The position numbers and the translations under genes are program-made. DNA of 64,000 bases, taken from positions 6,820,001 to 6,884,000 of the forward strand of contig AP026539.1 of assembly GCA_026075535.2 (NCBI GenBank), written 5' to 3'. Positions within the stretch are counted from its first letter, which is position 1; the number at the start of each line of letters is the position of its first letter. Below the pieces are notes generated by a model. The model did no database searches, was not told the DNA's origin, and was given only the letters and a program-made list of their open reading frames with translations. Source of the stretch: Tricholoma matsutake. Lineage: Eukaryota; Basidiomycota; Agaricomycetes; Agaricales; Tricholomataceae. Positions 48,991 to 60,255 of the stretch are shown here, in pieces.

Positions 48991-50787
48991 AGGAGTCTCA
49001 AAGGATTGGGTACATGTGCTTACCATGGTAGGTCGCCCCTTCACCTCCTACTTCGCATGCTCCTTCTACTTCACTCTGACCTTCGTATTCCGAATCCTGG
49101 TCGAGGGATTTGCACTTCTTCTGGGTCTGATCAACAGCAGATTAAATTTGGCCAAGGCTGTGTCCACTGAACCAAACAGCACTCAAACAACATGCAGCGT
49201 GTCATGCACGTGCCATTGATCAGTCTTCTTGTGTTCAAGTCTATCCATCGGCTATGGATTTGGTCGATAACTGCCATGCCTAAGTCTATTAACTTATCAC
49301 CAGATCCCTCTAGTGACAGAATAGGCAAATTCTCAATCCAGCATACCCTACACGCCCAAATGATGAACTCGTCCAAGGCCTCAAGATGAGTCTCACAGGT
49401 CGGTGACGAGGTAGAGAGGTAGAGCATGAATGATGGCGAGATCGGACACTGTAGGAAGATATCATCAGTAGGACAAAGCTCAGTTTGACAAGGCCATTGG
49501 AAAGGACAATGTGAGGTACACTTCAAACTCTGCCATCTTGACTTCCAACTTATTTATCAAGGTCTGCACCAACACTATCGCGGAGCAGGGGCAGCCACCT
49601 TCCAACAGACTACAAATTTTGTGAACAACCAACAGGCCATCAATCACCCAACCTCCCCTCCACCGAAGGAGCACCATCGTCCTCAACACCGACAAGGGTG
49701 AATAAAGGTGTCATTCAGCAGGTTTATTAGTGGATGGGCCGCCCTCAAGTCTAGATACCCAGTAGATGAAGACTTTGACCCAAGGTCATGGAATCGATGT
49801 GGATCGACCACATGCCCTGACACCGCCATGTTTTCTCACCTGAGATCCTCTCACTCACAATGGAATGTGATTCTACACCAACCCTGCCTCCTCCCTTACT
49901 TCCTCACATTCTGCAACATCCCTCCATAATGTCGTGTTCTGGTCTTGGCTTTTGTGTACCATGGGATGCTTAACCCCACCCTTCTTGTTGCCACCATCGT
50001 AGCTACAGAACAAGAGATCAATTCTCTATGCAAAGACCCCCAGCTCTTGTGACCGCTCACTCATGGCAAGTCCAAATCCTACCTCTCTGCCATCATCAGT
50101 TGGATTCATGATCCTTGTCCTGGTGCCCCCTCATAACCAACCTTACTTCCTCCTCCTTTCCTTGCATATGTGATCCAATGACCATTGTCATTTATCACTG
50201 CAGCCAGCCACTAAAATTTCTTTGTGTGATGATTTCGGAAGTCACAATGGTGTTTGATAGGTATATGTATGATACACCACTTTCTGAGGGTACCCTTCTT
50301 AACTTTTTCTTACCCAATTTTGGCTTAGTATCTGTATCGTTTTGTCACTAGTGGGGCTGGTGCTCAAACAATAGAGTTATAGGTCTGCATAGTGGATGTA
50401 TCATAGTCTAGTGTCTCAATAATATAGTGAAATTTCTACAATGTTGTGTCTGAGCTGGTGTACAGTGTTGGAGCCTGCTTAAAACCCATGAACTTGTTCT
50501 ATCATGTCCATCGAAAATGAATAGTCATTGCATTAGAGATCTATAACCTCCTTGGTAATGGGGTCGCAATACCGCGCAAAACTAACAGGAAAGTTATTTC
50601 ACAAAACTTGGCAGTTATTTGGTGTTATGCTTACATTAGAGATCCGTAATGGTCTAATTGCTTTGAAAAGGGGTCTCCTTCGACAGATCTTGGCGTCATG
50701 GTAGTTTTGATCGAATCAATTACATTCTGAACAAAGAAATTCAGAAAATTTATCCCATCAACGGATCTTCAAACATACCTCTTGTCC
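48991..50787. other. Unresolved, probably transposon-derived sequence
   Basis: On the minus strand, 49131-49526 stays open for 131 codons (LEALDEFIIWACRVCWIENL, MAVIDQIHSRWIDL), but I recognise no domain. Open plus-strand stretches near 49708 and 50115 also have no family. The position beside the LINE suggests older transposon debris. Confidence 0.3.
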
Positions 50788-52163
50788 TACAGTTGCAGAC
50801 AAACAAACACGACAATTTCGATATCTCATGATTGGGATTTTTCTGGGACAAACCGACTTCAGATTTGGATTCAGCTCGTCAAAATACGTCAAAAAACCTA
50901 TCTCCAAAGTTTTTCCCATGACATTTTAGGGTGGCCAAATTTTTTGAGCAAAATTTCGCAACATTTTGCACCCCTTTTGAGGGATTTGAGCAGCAAAAAT
51001 AGTTCATTCCCTAACTTGATCAATGTGTAATTGATGGAACTCTTTTAATAACTCCGTTTGGCAGCTTTTTGAGTTTTGCAATCCTTGCGTGAGATCAACG
51101 TTCAACTTGAAGCTAGGTTTGAAGTTCAACTGTGTGTCACACAGGATTACTTTAATACTTAGTACATGCAAATGTTTTGAAGTTGTCCTATGCTCAAAGT
51201 AATGGAATGTAAATCTACATTGCAGTGCTTATTATGTAGGAGGTAAAATTTGTTAGCCATGCCTGGTACTTTTAGGTTTCTATCTTATTTGACACAATCA
51301 TTGCATGAACGACGCAGCATTAGAATGCCAAGGGTTTAAATGAGAGCAGTGAAAAATTGGTGATTGATTGGTAAAGCAAAAATGCAGAAAGAACAATAAA
51401 GAAATCATAGCAGTACATATTTGTGACATCAATGAGAAATCAGAGAATAATCATTAAACAGCCAGATGCGAGAATGTGGTAGTGTTCAGGTGGTTCAGTT
51501 GCATTCGGGCATTTCTTTTCATTCAGCTATTTTTTTTCATTCAGCTATTTTTGGCTTATTTCTGACTCAGCGTATGTGATATTTCGTCGTCGCCTCAGTC
51601 ATTTGGCTATGCACAAACACAATTTATTATTAGTTCAGCTGTCACCACACACTTCATTAAATGAAGTCAAAATGAAGTTCAGACTTTCAACTACTGTTAA
51701 TGTCACATGATTATTCCAAAGCATGTGACAATTATGATAGGTTATTTTCCTCCTTTATAATGCCTTGTCAAATATCTAGGCACTTCCAGGAGCTTAGGAA
51801 GATGGAACGAAGTTGATTCCATAGGTTACTGGTAAAATTTTCCTTTTTTGGTGAAGCTTATTCTTTTTATTACGGGCGATCAATTTGACGTAACCTCGAA
51901 TTTATCACAGGATCGGATGCAGCTAACCAAAAGGAGTCGATTACACTATTTTTCATGATTTTACCGATTTTTTTCAGGGGGCGGCCAAATTTTTGAGGTA
52001 CCTAACCCAAATTTTTCAAAATAGGGAAATCGGCTCGTAGAATTATCCTCGTTAGGCTCTATTCTTCACGTTTTGACGATTTTTGAGGGCTCCGGATGTT
52101 TGTGCTGGCTTCCAAAATTGGGTCACCAAAAATTGTCGTGTTTGTTTGTCCGCAACTGTAGGA
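50788..52163. repeat. Inverted-repeat arms, possible old DNA transposon or MITE-like unit
   Basis: The string CCTACAGTTGC(A/G)GACAAAC and the next 14 bases occur at about 50788-50820 and, inverted, at about 52131-52163. One mismatch was seen across about 33 bp. A second motif (GGCCAAATTTTTTGAG-like) appears in direct orientation near 50930 and 51982. The interior shows no transposase. Target duplications were not found. Confidence 0.5.
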
Positions 52164-52274
52164 TGATAAAATCGGCATTATTCGGCAAACGTTCCCTGTA
52201 AGCGAAGGACACATTAAAAGTCATGGGACATCCATCAATCCTAACCGAGAAGCAATTAATATAGCCAATGATAT

Positions 52275-53047
52275 TCAACAGTTAAAATTCAAATACACAT
52301 ACGTTATGTCCCCCATGACATACCCATTTTCAGTGGAATTGTGACCACCTTTCACTTTGTAGCTCAGCTTTCCACCATGAACATGAGAGACCTCCACTCC
52401 TGAGTCCCATAAACACCACTCATCCATAAATGTCTGATACTCGGACTCATCATCAGAGGTCATCCGGATGGTGGCACGTACAAATGGAAGATTATCTCTG
52501 GATTGGGCATTGATGACCACATAGGGTTGCGGGATGCCATCGGGGTACGATTCCTTCATAATTTCCCACAACCTACGACGTTTCTCGACACGAACTGGGT
52601 CAAAAAAGTTGGGGCCTGGTCTCATTGTGTTGAATTGACTCGGTTGGCCAGAGGAACCTTGGACTTCCTGGCCAACAGTAGAAGCTGAAGAATTGGCTGT
52701 ACATTATTATTGGCAGGAGGGATGTTGAAAATAGGCTCACTATGAAGAAATTTACGAAGGGCTGAGGTTGGACACCACAAGGGAGATGGCGCAGATGGCA
52801 GTCGAAGAAGTACATCATAGAATTCCATAGACGATACCGACTCCATCAACCCCATTTGATCGAGTGTGCGAATTATATCACCAAGCATGATCGCGGTAGA
52901 GGACGATGATGCAGTGGTTGACGGATGAGCGGTCGTGGCCTCAACATGCGTGGTCTCTGTTGGTGGGGCTTCTACATGCATGATCTCTATGAGCATGGCT
53001 TCTACGGGCGTGGGATCGGGGCACACAGTCCCAGCAGGCAGCATCAA
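52275..53047 (-). pseudogene. Retroelement fragment with possible retropepsin-like segment
   Basis: Two overlapping minus-strand frames are visible. The upper (53047-52622) is Thr/Pro-rich and then reads LGDIIRTLDQMGLMES. The lower (52625-52275) reads FFDPVRVEKRRRLWEIMKE, LPFVRATIRMTSDDESEY, then WDSGVEVSHVHGG, which resembles the DTGA/DSGA loop of a retroviral-type aspartic protease (here WDSGVE). The reading is interrupted, and no RT or integrase was found next to it. Confidence 0.35.
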
Positions 53048-53068
53048 CTGGAAGGCAAACTGGTTAGA

Positions 53069-53283
53069 TGTTGATTGCCACCTGGAGGTGCGGTATAGTG
53101 AGTTGGGGTAGTTTAAGTTAGATCACACTGGGCAATGACACGAATAACATATGAATTGGGTTGAATGAGTGATCTGGTGTAAACTCAGGTACAAATTAGG
53201 AGATAGCTGGTTTTATAGAAACCAGCTGCCTCAGAATATAATAGATACAAACTTGATCCCCCTGGGGTTGGTGGGGATCACTA
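53069..53283 (-). mobile_element. Probable LTR with a purine tract, minus strand
   Basis: On the minus strand a purine tract (AAAGGGGGAGA) ends next to TGTAGTGATCCCC. The sequence runs about 215 bp to ...CAATCAACA, so it has TG...CA ends. It holds a TATA-like CTATAAAACC. This looks like a gypsy-type LTR with its polypurine tract. The partner LTR was not found in the window, so the ends are tentative. Confidence 0.35.
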
Positions 53284-53355
53284 CATCTCCCCCTTTAGCT
53301 TCACACATGGGTGAAGATAAGAAGAAAGTAAAAAATAGGGAAGGGGGCATCGTCG

Positions 53356-53629
53356 TGTTGAAATTAATCCCAGTGATGCATGCTGTATACATGAGGCAAT
53401 ACATGCAGCATACGCATGTTACTGCGCTTACTGCGCATACATGCGGTAAACACATTCCTGAGTCATGTGACATCCTTATTATTATGTATATAAGGAGAAC
53501 CTGTACCATAGTAGGAATACAGTGTTCTTACCTCTGCTAACCCTAGCTGTAAGTCTAAGTAAACCCCAGGTAGGTTGTAAGGAACGTGTTGTCTCTTCCA
53601 CTGTGCAGCGTATATAGTCTGCTCCAACA
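53356..53629 (+). repeat. Copia element 1, 5' LTR
   Basis: 274 bp, TG...CA ends. It includes TATATAAGG near 53488, a likely TATA box of the LTR promoter. It differs from the 3' LTR at two positions seen by eye. Confidence 0.9.
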
Positions 53630-53940
53630 GGTTATGGGCCCTGCTGGGCACGTCACGAATGTGCCTTAATTGGCTGCGAACGACATTGACTTCATCATCT
53701 CCAAATTATAACCTTGCGCTCTTCGTGAGCTGCATTGCGCTCCCTGCGAGCTGCATTGCGCTCCCTGCGAGCTGCACATAAAACCTAGGTTGACTAGGGT
53801 TAACCACTCTGAAGGAGTGTTTTCTCCTGAGAACATTAAACATGTTTTATTGAGTAAAAAGACTGATTGAGCGCTTTTAACAGCTGCCACCACAAAATCA
53901 TGTCTTCAACTCTTGAGAGAGTTCGGCACCCCATGAGAGT

Positions 53941-55635
53941 GTGCCTGATTCCAATAATCAAGAACATGATTACCCAATGGGGGAACCAGACGAAGCAGGT
54001 TATATTAAAAAGATAACCAAGGAAGGTGGAGATGAGCTTATCCGCTGGCTGTTATCAAAAGCAGTCACACCATCAAGTGGAAAAAGCCTAGTTCCAAACC
54101 AATTTCGCAATATTGCGCGCCTACCCCAGCAGCAGCAACTTGAGTGGAAACAGGCTTGTCGTGAAGAGTTAGAGGCTCTTCGCAAGCGACAAGTCTATGA
54201 TATCGTCAATCTTCCACATGATCGGAAAACGATCAAAAATAGATGGGTTTTCTCCATGAAATCGGACGGAAGAAAACGAGCCAGACTCATGGCCAAAGGC
54301 TTTTCACAAGTCGAAGGCGTTGACTTTGATGAGATTTTCTCACCAGTAGTCTGCTACGAGACCGTACGCCTCATGTTTGCCCTTGCGTCTCTAGAAGGCA
54401 TGTATATGACCGGTCTAGATGTAAAAACCGCATTTTTATATGGCAAACTTGATGAGGAGATCTATATGGATCAACCCGAGGGTTTCAGACTCGAGGGTAA
54501 AGAGCGCAAAGTAAAGCGCTTACGCTGAGCATTGTATGGCCTTAAACAGGCTTCACTAGCATGGTGGAAAGAGCTAGAGGCATTTATGCGCACCATTGGG
54601 TTTGTGCGCGCCAGCTCCGATGCCGGCATCTTCATACACAAGGATCCTAAGACAGGCAGCATCATTATTGCGCTAGTCTATGTTGACGATGGCTTGTTCA
54701 TGGGCAAGAACAAGAAACTTGTGGATGAAAAGAAGAATGCTTGCCTGAAGCATTGGGAGTGCCGTAGTACTGAAAAAGTCATGGAATTCTTAGGCATGCG
54801 CATCACCCAGACCGCTACAAAAGTCAAACTCGATCAAACAGAATATCTCACCAAAGTGCTCGAGAGGTTCGAGATGACAAATGCCAAAGTTGCCCCCACT
54901 CTGCTCCCGACTGGCTACAAACCGTCGGAGAACACAGCGACGCCAAACGCGGTGCTTAGATCGAAATATCAGTCTGTGATCGGATCTTTATTGTATCTGA
55001 TGCTTGGAATGCGACCTGATATCGCTTATGCAGTAATCAAGATGTCGCAATTCTCGGCTAATCCTAGCCAATAACATCTAGACAAAGCAATGTACATAAT
55101 GCACTATCTGGTGGGAACCCAGAAGTACAGTATAGTCTATGATGGAGAGAAATCCGAGGGGCTGCAGGCCTTCACAGATTCTGATTGGGCAGCTGACACT
55201 GTCAAGCGCCGATCTACAACGGGTTACTTTGCTACTCTGGCGAGTGGCATTGTGTGCTGGCAGTCCCGTTTACAAAAAACTGTAGCACTGTCATCCACAG
55301 AAGCCGAATATATGGCTCTCTCTGACACTTGTCGGCAGATAGTGTGGATAGAGTCCTTATTCCAGGAACTTGGATATACACTGAAGTGCGTACCAATCTG
55401 CGCTGATAATCAGGGATCCATCTTTATTGGATCAAATCCAGTTCAGGAAAGAAGGACCAAACATATAGACATTCGCTACCACTACACCCGCGAATGCATA
55501 GAAAAAGACAAAGTCACAGTCGTTTTCATTCCTGGAAGTGATAATCCGGCTGACATGTTCACAAAGAACCTTGGCGCCGTCCTATTCAGGAAATTTAGAG
55601 ACTCTCTCGGAATTACTTTTGAGATTCAAACTTAG
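53941..55635 (+). pseudogene. Copia element 1 pol remnant (RT and RNase H)
   Basis: The reading frame covers RT and RNase H. RT shows NRWVFSMKSDG, LMAKGFSQVEGVDFDEIFSP, LDVKTAFLYGKL, YGLKQASLAWW and the catalytic YVDDGLFMG box. RNase H shows FTDSDWAADT, LSSTEAEYMALSD, ADNQGSIFI and KHIDIRYHYTRE. Two stops break it: TGA at 54526-54528 (the other copy has CGA) and TAA at 55072-55074 (the other copy has GAA). The integrase is deleted. Confidence 0.85.
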
Positions 55636-55667
55636 CTGCTTAGAGTGCTGTACAGTTTGAGGGGGGG

Positions 55668-55941
55668 TGTTGAAATTAATCCCAGTGATGCATGCTGTAT
55701 ACATGAGGCAATACATGCAGCATACGCATGTTACTGCGCTTACTGCGCATACATGCGGTAAACACATTCCTGAGTCATGTGACATCCTTATTATTATGTA
55801 TATAAGGAGAACCTGTACCGTAGTAGGAATACAGTGTTCTTACCTCTGCTAACCCTAGCTGTAAGTCTAAGTAAACCCCAGGTAGGTTGTAAGGAACGTG
55901 TTGTCTCTTCCACTGTGCAGCATATATAGTCTGCTCCAACA
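55668..55941 (+). repeat. Copia element 1, 3' LTR
   Basis: 274 bp. It follows the polypurine tract directly and is followed by the CGTCG target duplication. Confidence 0.9.
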
Positions 55942-55943
55942 CG

Positions 55944-56210
55944 TCGGGGTGCGATGACAAATATTTTTGCTTATCAAAAAACAAGACAACCTCAAGTATT
56001 TGGGTTGTTGGGATGTGGGTATCATTGTGGATCGATGAGGGGAACAATTTTGTTTATAAAAAAATGAGACAACCTGAATAGGGTCGTCAGGTATGTGGGT
56101 ATCATTGGGGTTCAACGAGGACAAACATTTTTGTTTATTGAAAAACAAGACAACCTCACAAAGGGTTCGTTGGTGGTTAGCTATTGTTGAGGTTCAACAA
56201 CGAGATGTGG
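55944..56210. repeat. Tandem repeat, unit about 82 bp, three copies plus a partial
   Basis: Each unit has a T-rich 'atttttgtttat' stretch, 'aagacaacctca', then 'atgtgggtatcattg', then a 'tcaacgagg'-like end. Copies start near 55944, 56031 and 56112. The left end is the insertion point of copia element 1. Confidence 0.6.
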
Positions 56211-56211
56211 G

Positions 56212-56780
56212 TGTCTCTGGAGAGCTTCCCAGAGAGATATAAGTCAATATGATTCATCTAAATCATAAAGTTCATAACAGCAATCCTCATCAGAGTAATT
56301 CTCTGATTCTGAGTCCAAGATATCATCATTCTCCTCACAAGAATGATCATCCTCACTCTGATCACCATCCTCTCAGATGTGATTCTCCTCATCAGAGTAA
56401 TTCTCTGATTCTGAGTCTGATATATCATCATTCTCTTCACAAGAATAATCCTCACTGGTACTCAGATCACAATCCTCCTGGATGTGATTGTCATCTGACT
56501 CTCTGTCAGATTCTTCATAGGGCTGCCAGTGCTCCTCTGTTGAGGAGCAGTTCTCGGGATCAGAACATTCCCAAGTGTGGACTTCATAATTCCATCCATC
56601 TTCATCGATGAGGGGTGCCTCATCAGAAGAAGAACCATCCAGCCGTTCTCGGGCTGGATAATGCATGATTTGTCTCATACATGCCATCCGTTCAGGCTCA
56701 GGCTCAGTAGTACCTGGTAAGTTTTCTAATTCATCTCTATCAGATGAATAGTCAGGACATTCCCAACTGTGCAAAGCATT
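56212..56780. repeat. Acidic repeat-like minus-strand frame with a local duplication and hairpins
   Basis: On the minus strand 56373-56774 is open for 133 codons and encodes an acidic Ser/Glu/Asp-rich peptide (ENCSSTEEHW, DLSTSEDYSCEENDD, SESENYSDEE). A block of about 105 bp is duplicated (from about 56284 and about 56387). Small hairpins recur here too: TCTGAC/GTCAGA, GCTCCTC/GAGGAGC and TCATCT/AGATGA. Whether it is expressed is unknown. Confidence 0.45.
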
Positions 56781-58350
56781 ACACGTTGTTGAACGTGTTC
56801 AAATGCATGATGCATAATTGTCAAAGTCTCTTGCACAAACAGTGCAGGTAGATGTGTAACTTCATCTACCTGGCTGCCTTGGTGGGAAGTATGTTCCCCA
56901 AGGCTCTTTTCCATTCTCCTTAGTCTCCTGACAATGTCAGGAGGGCTGATAGCTGTACTAGGTAAGTACAGCCTTTTACCTCAGTCCAGAGGTAATGACA
57001 ACAAAGTTCTTGGCTTTGTTTTAGTTCCAATGTCCGAACACGGACGTTTCTTGTGTACTGCGTGGTTATGGCACAGTCTCGATACCTCAAGATCATGGTG
57101 ACGCCGCCTGAACACCTCAAGATGACAGTGTTGCAACGATGTGGAGAAACACGGGTTGGCAGAGGATATGGCCGTTGGGGATCCGTAGCAAGAGTTGTTG
57201 CGCACTTTTGAGTGCATAGTGTATCAGATAACAGGTGCACTTGTCACCTGTGGGTTTGTGGACAGTGCCACCAGCACTGTCCCACAATTACTAACATTGT
57301 TAGTCATAGAACAACAATTTTCATTGTTTCTCGATGCTAGAACATCTGCGTTTGAATGTTCATGGATAACTGCGCCAAATGGGTGTGTTTCCGATGTTTT
57401 CAATTGCCAGGACCACATGTCCTCAAGGGTCGATGGGTGGATTGAGGTCACAGCCACTTGGGGGCTGTGAAACAGATTCACTCGCATTTTTGAATGCGTA
57501 GGTGGTGGAAAAAAAGGTAAGTAGTTCATCTGAACTACTTGAGTTTTCACTGATGAAGATCTGGACTTCCTTTCAGCTGTTACATTCACATTCGAATGTT
57601 GTGGGCCAACTGCACCACCTGGGTGCAGCTTTGAACTTTCAGATTGACGGGGATGCAGTCCTTTGATGGACTGCGAGGGTGCAGCCGCTTGGGGGCTGCA
57701 GGGATATTCATAATGTGCTTTTGAGCTTGTTGGGTATTGGAAAACAGGTGCATCCATCACCTGTGGAATTGCAGACAGTGCCACTGGCACTGTTCTTTGT
57801 CTACTGATATTTCTGTTTATAGAACAACATTTATCGATGTCTCTCAACATTAGAACGTTCGCATTTGAACATTCTCGGTTAACTGTGCCGCCTTTGCGCA
57901 GTGTTGCCCTTTCCGATTGATAGGCTTGCTCGACTTCTAGGGACAGTGTTTGGAGGGAGGCCATGGCTGCTTGGGGGCCATCAGGTGGATTCGTATGCAC
58001 TTTTGAGCACGTAGGTCATTGGGAACAAGGTAAGTAGTTTGGTTGAACCACTTGAGTAGTTACTGACAAAGATACTGTCTTTGTTTCAGTATTGATGTTC
58101 ATTGTCGAATGTTCTTGGGAAACTGTGCTGCCTTGGCACAGTTTTGATCCACTGGATTGATAGGGACACGCTCGTTCGACGGGCTGCATAGTTGCATCCA
58201 CTAGGGGGCCACAGGCGGGATCAATACACATTTTTGAGCATGTTAGAGACAGGTGAGTAAGCCAACTGTGTTACTGAGGATGGTGCCGAGAGCACTGTCC
58301 ACCATTTATTGATGGATTTTCTTTTAGAACAACTTGCTTTGTTGTTCCAT
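56781..58350. repeat. Array of short DNA hairpins in alternating units of about 255 bp
   Basis: Dozens of small inverted repeats (stems 5-10 bp, loops 2-8 nt) follow one another. Examples: GGTAGATG/CATCTACC (56847/56863), GACAGTGC/GCACTGTC (57261/57274), AAGTAGTTCA/TGAACTACTT (57519/57531), CTGCACC/GGTGCAG (57610/57622), GCAGTCC/GGACTGC (57655/57668) and TGCAGCC/GGCTGCA (57680/57694). From 57235 on, two unit types alternate: A units near 57235, 57744 and 58252, and B units near 57497 and 58018. The minus strand is open at 57224-58000 (258 codons) without a known domain. Confidence 0.65.
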
Positions 58351-59325
58351 AGGTTCAGCCAACTGGGACTCAATGCGACTGTGTCAAGTCTATCACTGTG
58401 TACAGGTTCTCCAGACACAGATACCCTTTCCTTGACACCAATGAGTTTTGATGCTCGTTCTTCAGTCTCGGCAGCCTCCTCTCCCCCTTTGTCCTGTTCT
58501 GTGGGAGAGGCATCTGAACTGGTGCTGACAATGTCAATATCTCATCTGGTGATGAGAATTGGTTCCTGTGCATCCACAGTCCTCAGACTCATGGTTCTCT
58601 CAACTGTAAGGGGAACACCTTACGAGCCCCTACGATGGTTGGCGCACATTTGCAAATGTTTCCGCACACCCACAAACATTCACACAACAAAGCACCTTTT
58701 GCGCCAACCATCTACAAACATTCCGATATGTCAATCCATCAGCCCCTATTGTACTCTCACCATTCTCGCAGTCAATACCCTGCACAATCATTGCACCTGC
58801 AGAAATGATCGAGGATGTCTTTGCATGCCCATTACCAATCATGGCCTGATGCAGACACCACTTACCGAGTATGGCCTGATGCGGACACTATCACTAATTG
58901 ATGGCCATCTCCCCAAATGGGAACATGACTTTGGATCTGAATTAGTGCTAGGATGGAAGGGGCTCCAAGTATTTTAGAACGTCGCATGCCTTCCATATAT
59001 ATACTTTGGCCTTGCACTGGACTCCTTAGAGTTTTCTCTTTGGTTTTCCCTTGCAAGGTATGGGTCTTTCCTTGTTCAATAGTTATTGAATCTAAACTTT
59101 GGTTTTTCTCTTGCAAGTATCGAGTTCTTAGGACTCTGATCGTAAGGTTGCCCTTACAGAAGAAAACTCTCTCTTTAGTGGACTGAAGGTAGTAGGTTAC
59201 CACAGCCAGCGACTTAGTTTACGAAAATTTCACACATTTTTGTGCCTGCCTCGCGACTTCAAAAAGCTTTGCTATCATCCCTCCACTTGACTCTTCTGCC
59301 CCTTTACACAACTACCAACCTTCCC
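58351..59325. other. Upstream of the gypsy gag; probable LTR/leader region and a 13-bp-stem hairpin
   Basis: A hairpin with a 13-bp perfect stem (GATGGTTGGCGCA at 58634-58646 and its complement at 58700-58712) encloses a 14-bp palindrome (58646-58659). The short direct repeat 'tggcctgatgc(a/g)gacac' occurs near 58843 and 58873. The stretch from about 58850 to 59200 precedes a gypsy gag and may be its 5' LTR and leader, but no second LTR is present for comparison. Confidence 0.4.
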
Positions 59326-59949
59326 ATGGAGACAGACAATGAGGACTGCCTCCAGCACATTGAAGCGAGCATTGCAGGCCTTGTACAGACTATGGCGGTA
59401 TTCACGCAACGAGAGGTGGACCGCAAAGAGCCACAGGTGCTTCCGAACATCTCCAACCCCACAGACCTAGGGTCTCTGGGCCCAGTAGTTCACAAAATCC
59501 ATCGCGAAACATCATCACGAGATTACCGCCCCAAGCCTGCAAACCCCACAGATTTTTCAGGTGATCGTTCACAGGGACGAGCATTCCTGAATTCATGCGC
59601 ACTCTATTTTGCCCTCACCCCTCATCAATTTGTGGACGAGCATGCACAGATTATGTGGGCCCTCTCATTCATGAAGGGTGGATGAGCCGCATGGTTTGTG
59701 GATCGTCTCATGCGCAACTACCAACTAAGCGGAAGACTCCCCTACACCTCCTACTCCAATTTTGCGGATGAATTCGTGAACAAGTTCTGTCTGAAGAATG
59801 AGATCCAATCTTCGTGGACCAAGCTCGAGACTGTGAAGTACTTCCAAGGTACACGAACCGTTGATGAGTACGTCGACGACTTCCGCAAACTGGTAGAGCA
59901 AGCGCAGTACTTTGAGGGCTTGCATATTGTCCTCAAATTCTGATAATGG
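59326..59949 (+). pseudogene. Ty3/gypsy Gag, broken and cut by a copia insertion
   Basis: The start is at METDNEDCLQHIEASI. Gag landmarks are FSGDRSQGRAFLNSCALYFA, DEHAQIMWALSFMKGG, SNFADEFVNKFCLKNE, RTVDEYVDDFRKLV and EGLHIVLKF. TGA stands at 59683-59685, where relatives usually have Arg, and again at 59941-59943 right after VLKF. Six bases further the second copia element begins (59950). No zinc knuckle or pol follows in the window. Confidence 0.8.
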
Positions 59950-60223
59950 TGTTGGAGCAGACTATATACGCTGCACAGTGGAAGAGACAACATGTTCCTT
60001 ACAACCTACCTGGGGTTTACTTAGACTTACAGCTAGGGTTAGCAGAGGTAAGAACACTGTATTCCTACTACGGTACAGGTTCTCCTTATATACATAATAA
60101 TAAGGACGTCACATGACTCAGGAATGTGTTTACCGCATGTATGCGCAGTAAGCGCAGTAACATGCGTATGCTGCATGTATTGCCTCATGTATACAGCATG
60201 CATCACTGGGATTAATTTCAACA
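59950..60223 (-). repeat. Copia element 2, 3' LTR
   Basis: 274 bp, nearly identical to the two LTRs of element 1. The differences I saw are at transition sites (for example ACGT versus ACAT near the start of the sequence). Confidence 0.88.
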
Positions 60224-60255
60224 CCCCCCCTCAAACTGTACAGTGCTCTAAGCAG

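Larger units (their letters stand above)
53356..55941 (+). mobile_element. Short Ty1/copia element with both LTRs and target duplication
   Basis: Two 274-bp LTRs (53356-53629 and 55668-55941, TGTTG...CAACA) flank a 2.04-kb interior. The flanks carry a 5-bp target duplication CGTCG (53351-53355 and 55942-55946). The LTRs differ at two sites, both CG versus CA. A polypurine tract (GAGGGGGGG) precedes the 3' LTR. Inside, the gag start (about 53900, MSSTLER) is joined directly to the region just before RT, so most of gag, the protease and the integrase are gone. It is a deleted copy of the kind of element seen at 59950-64000. Confidence 0.9.

Noticed and set aside
49131..49526. Extra LINE ORF1 or gag gene
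   Set aside because: Open but with no domain I can name; kept only as unresolved sequence.
56249..56611. His/Ser-rich plus-strand open frame
   Set aside because: It comes from the repeat unit read in the less likely strand; no family resemblance.
56212..58350. CRISPR-like array
   Set aside because: The organism is a eukaryote. The repeats are self-complementary and vary in sequence, with no constant repeat and unique spacer pattern.
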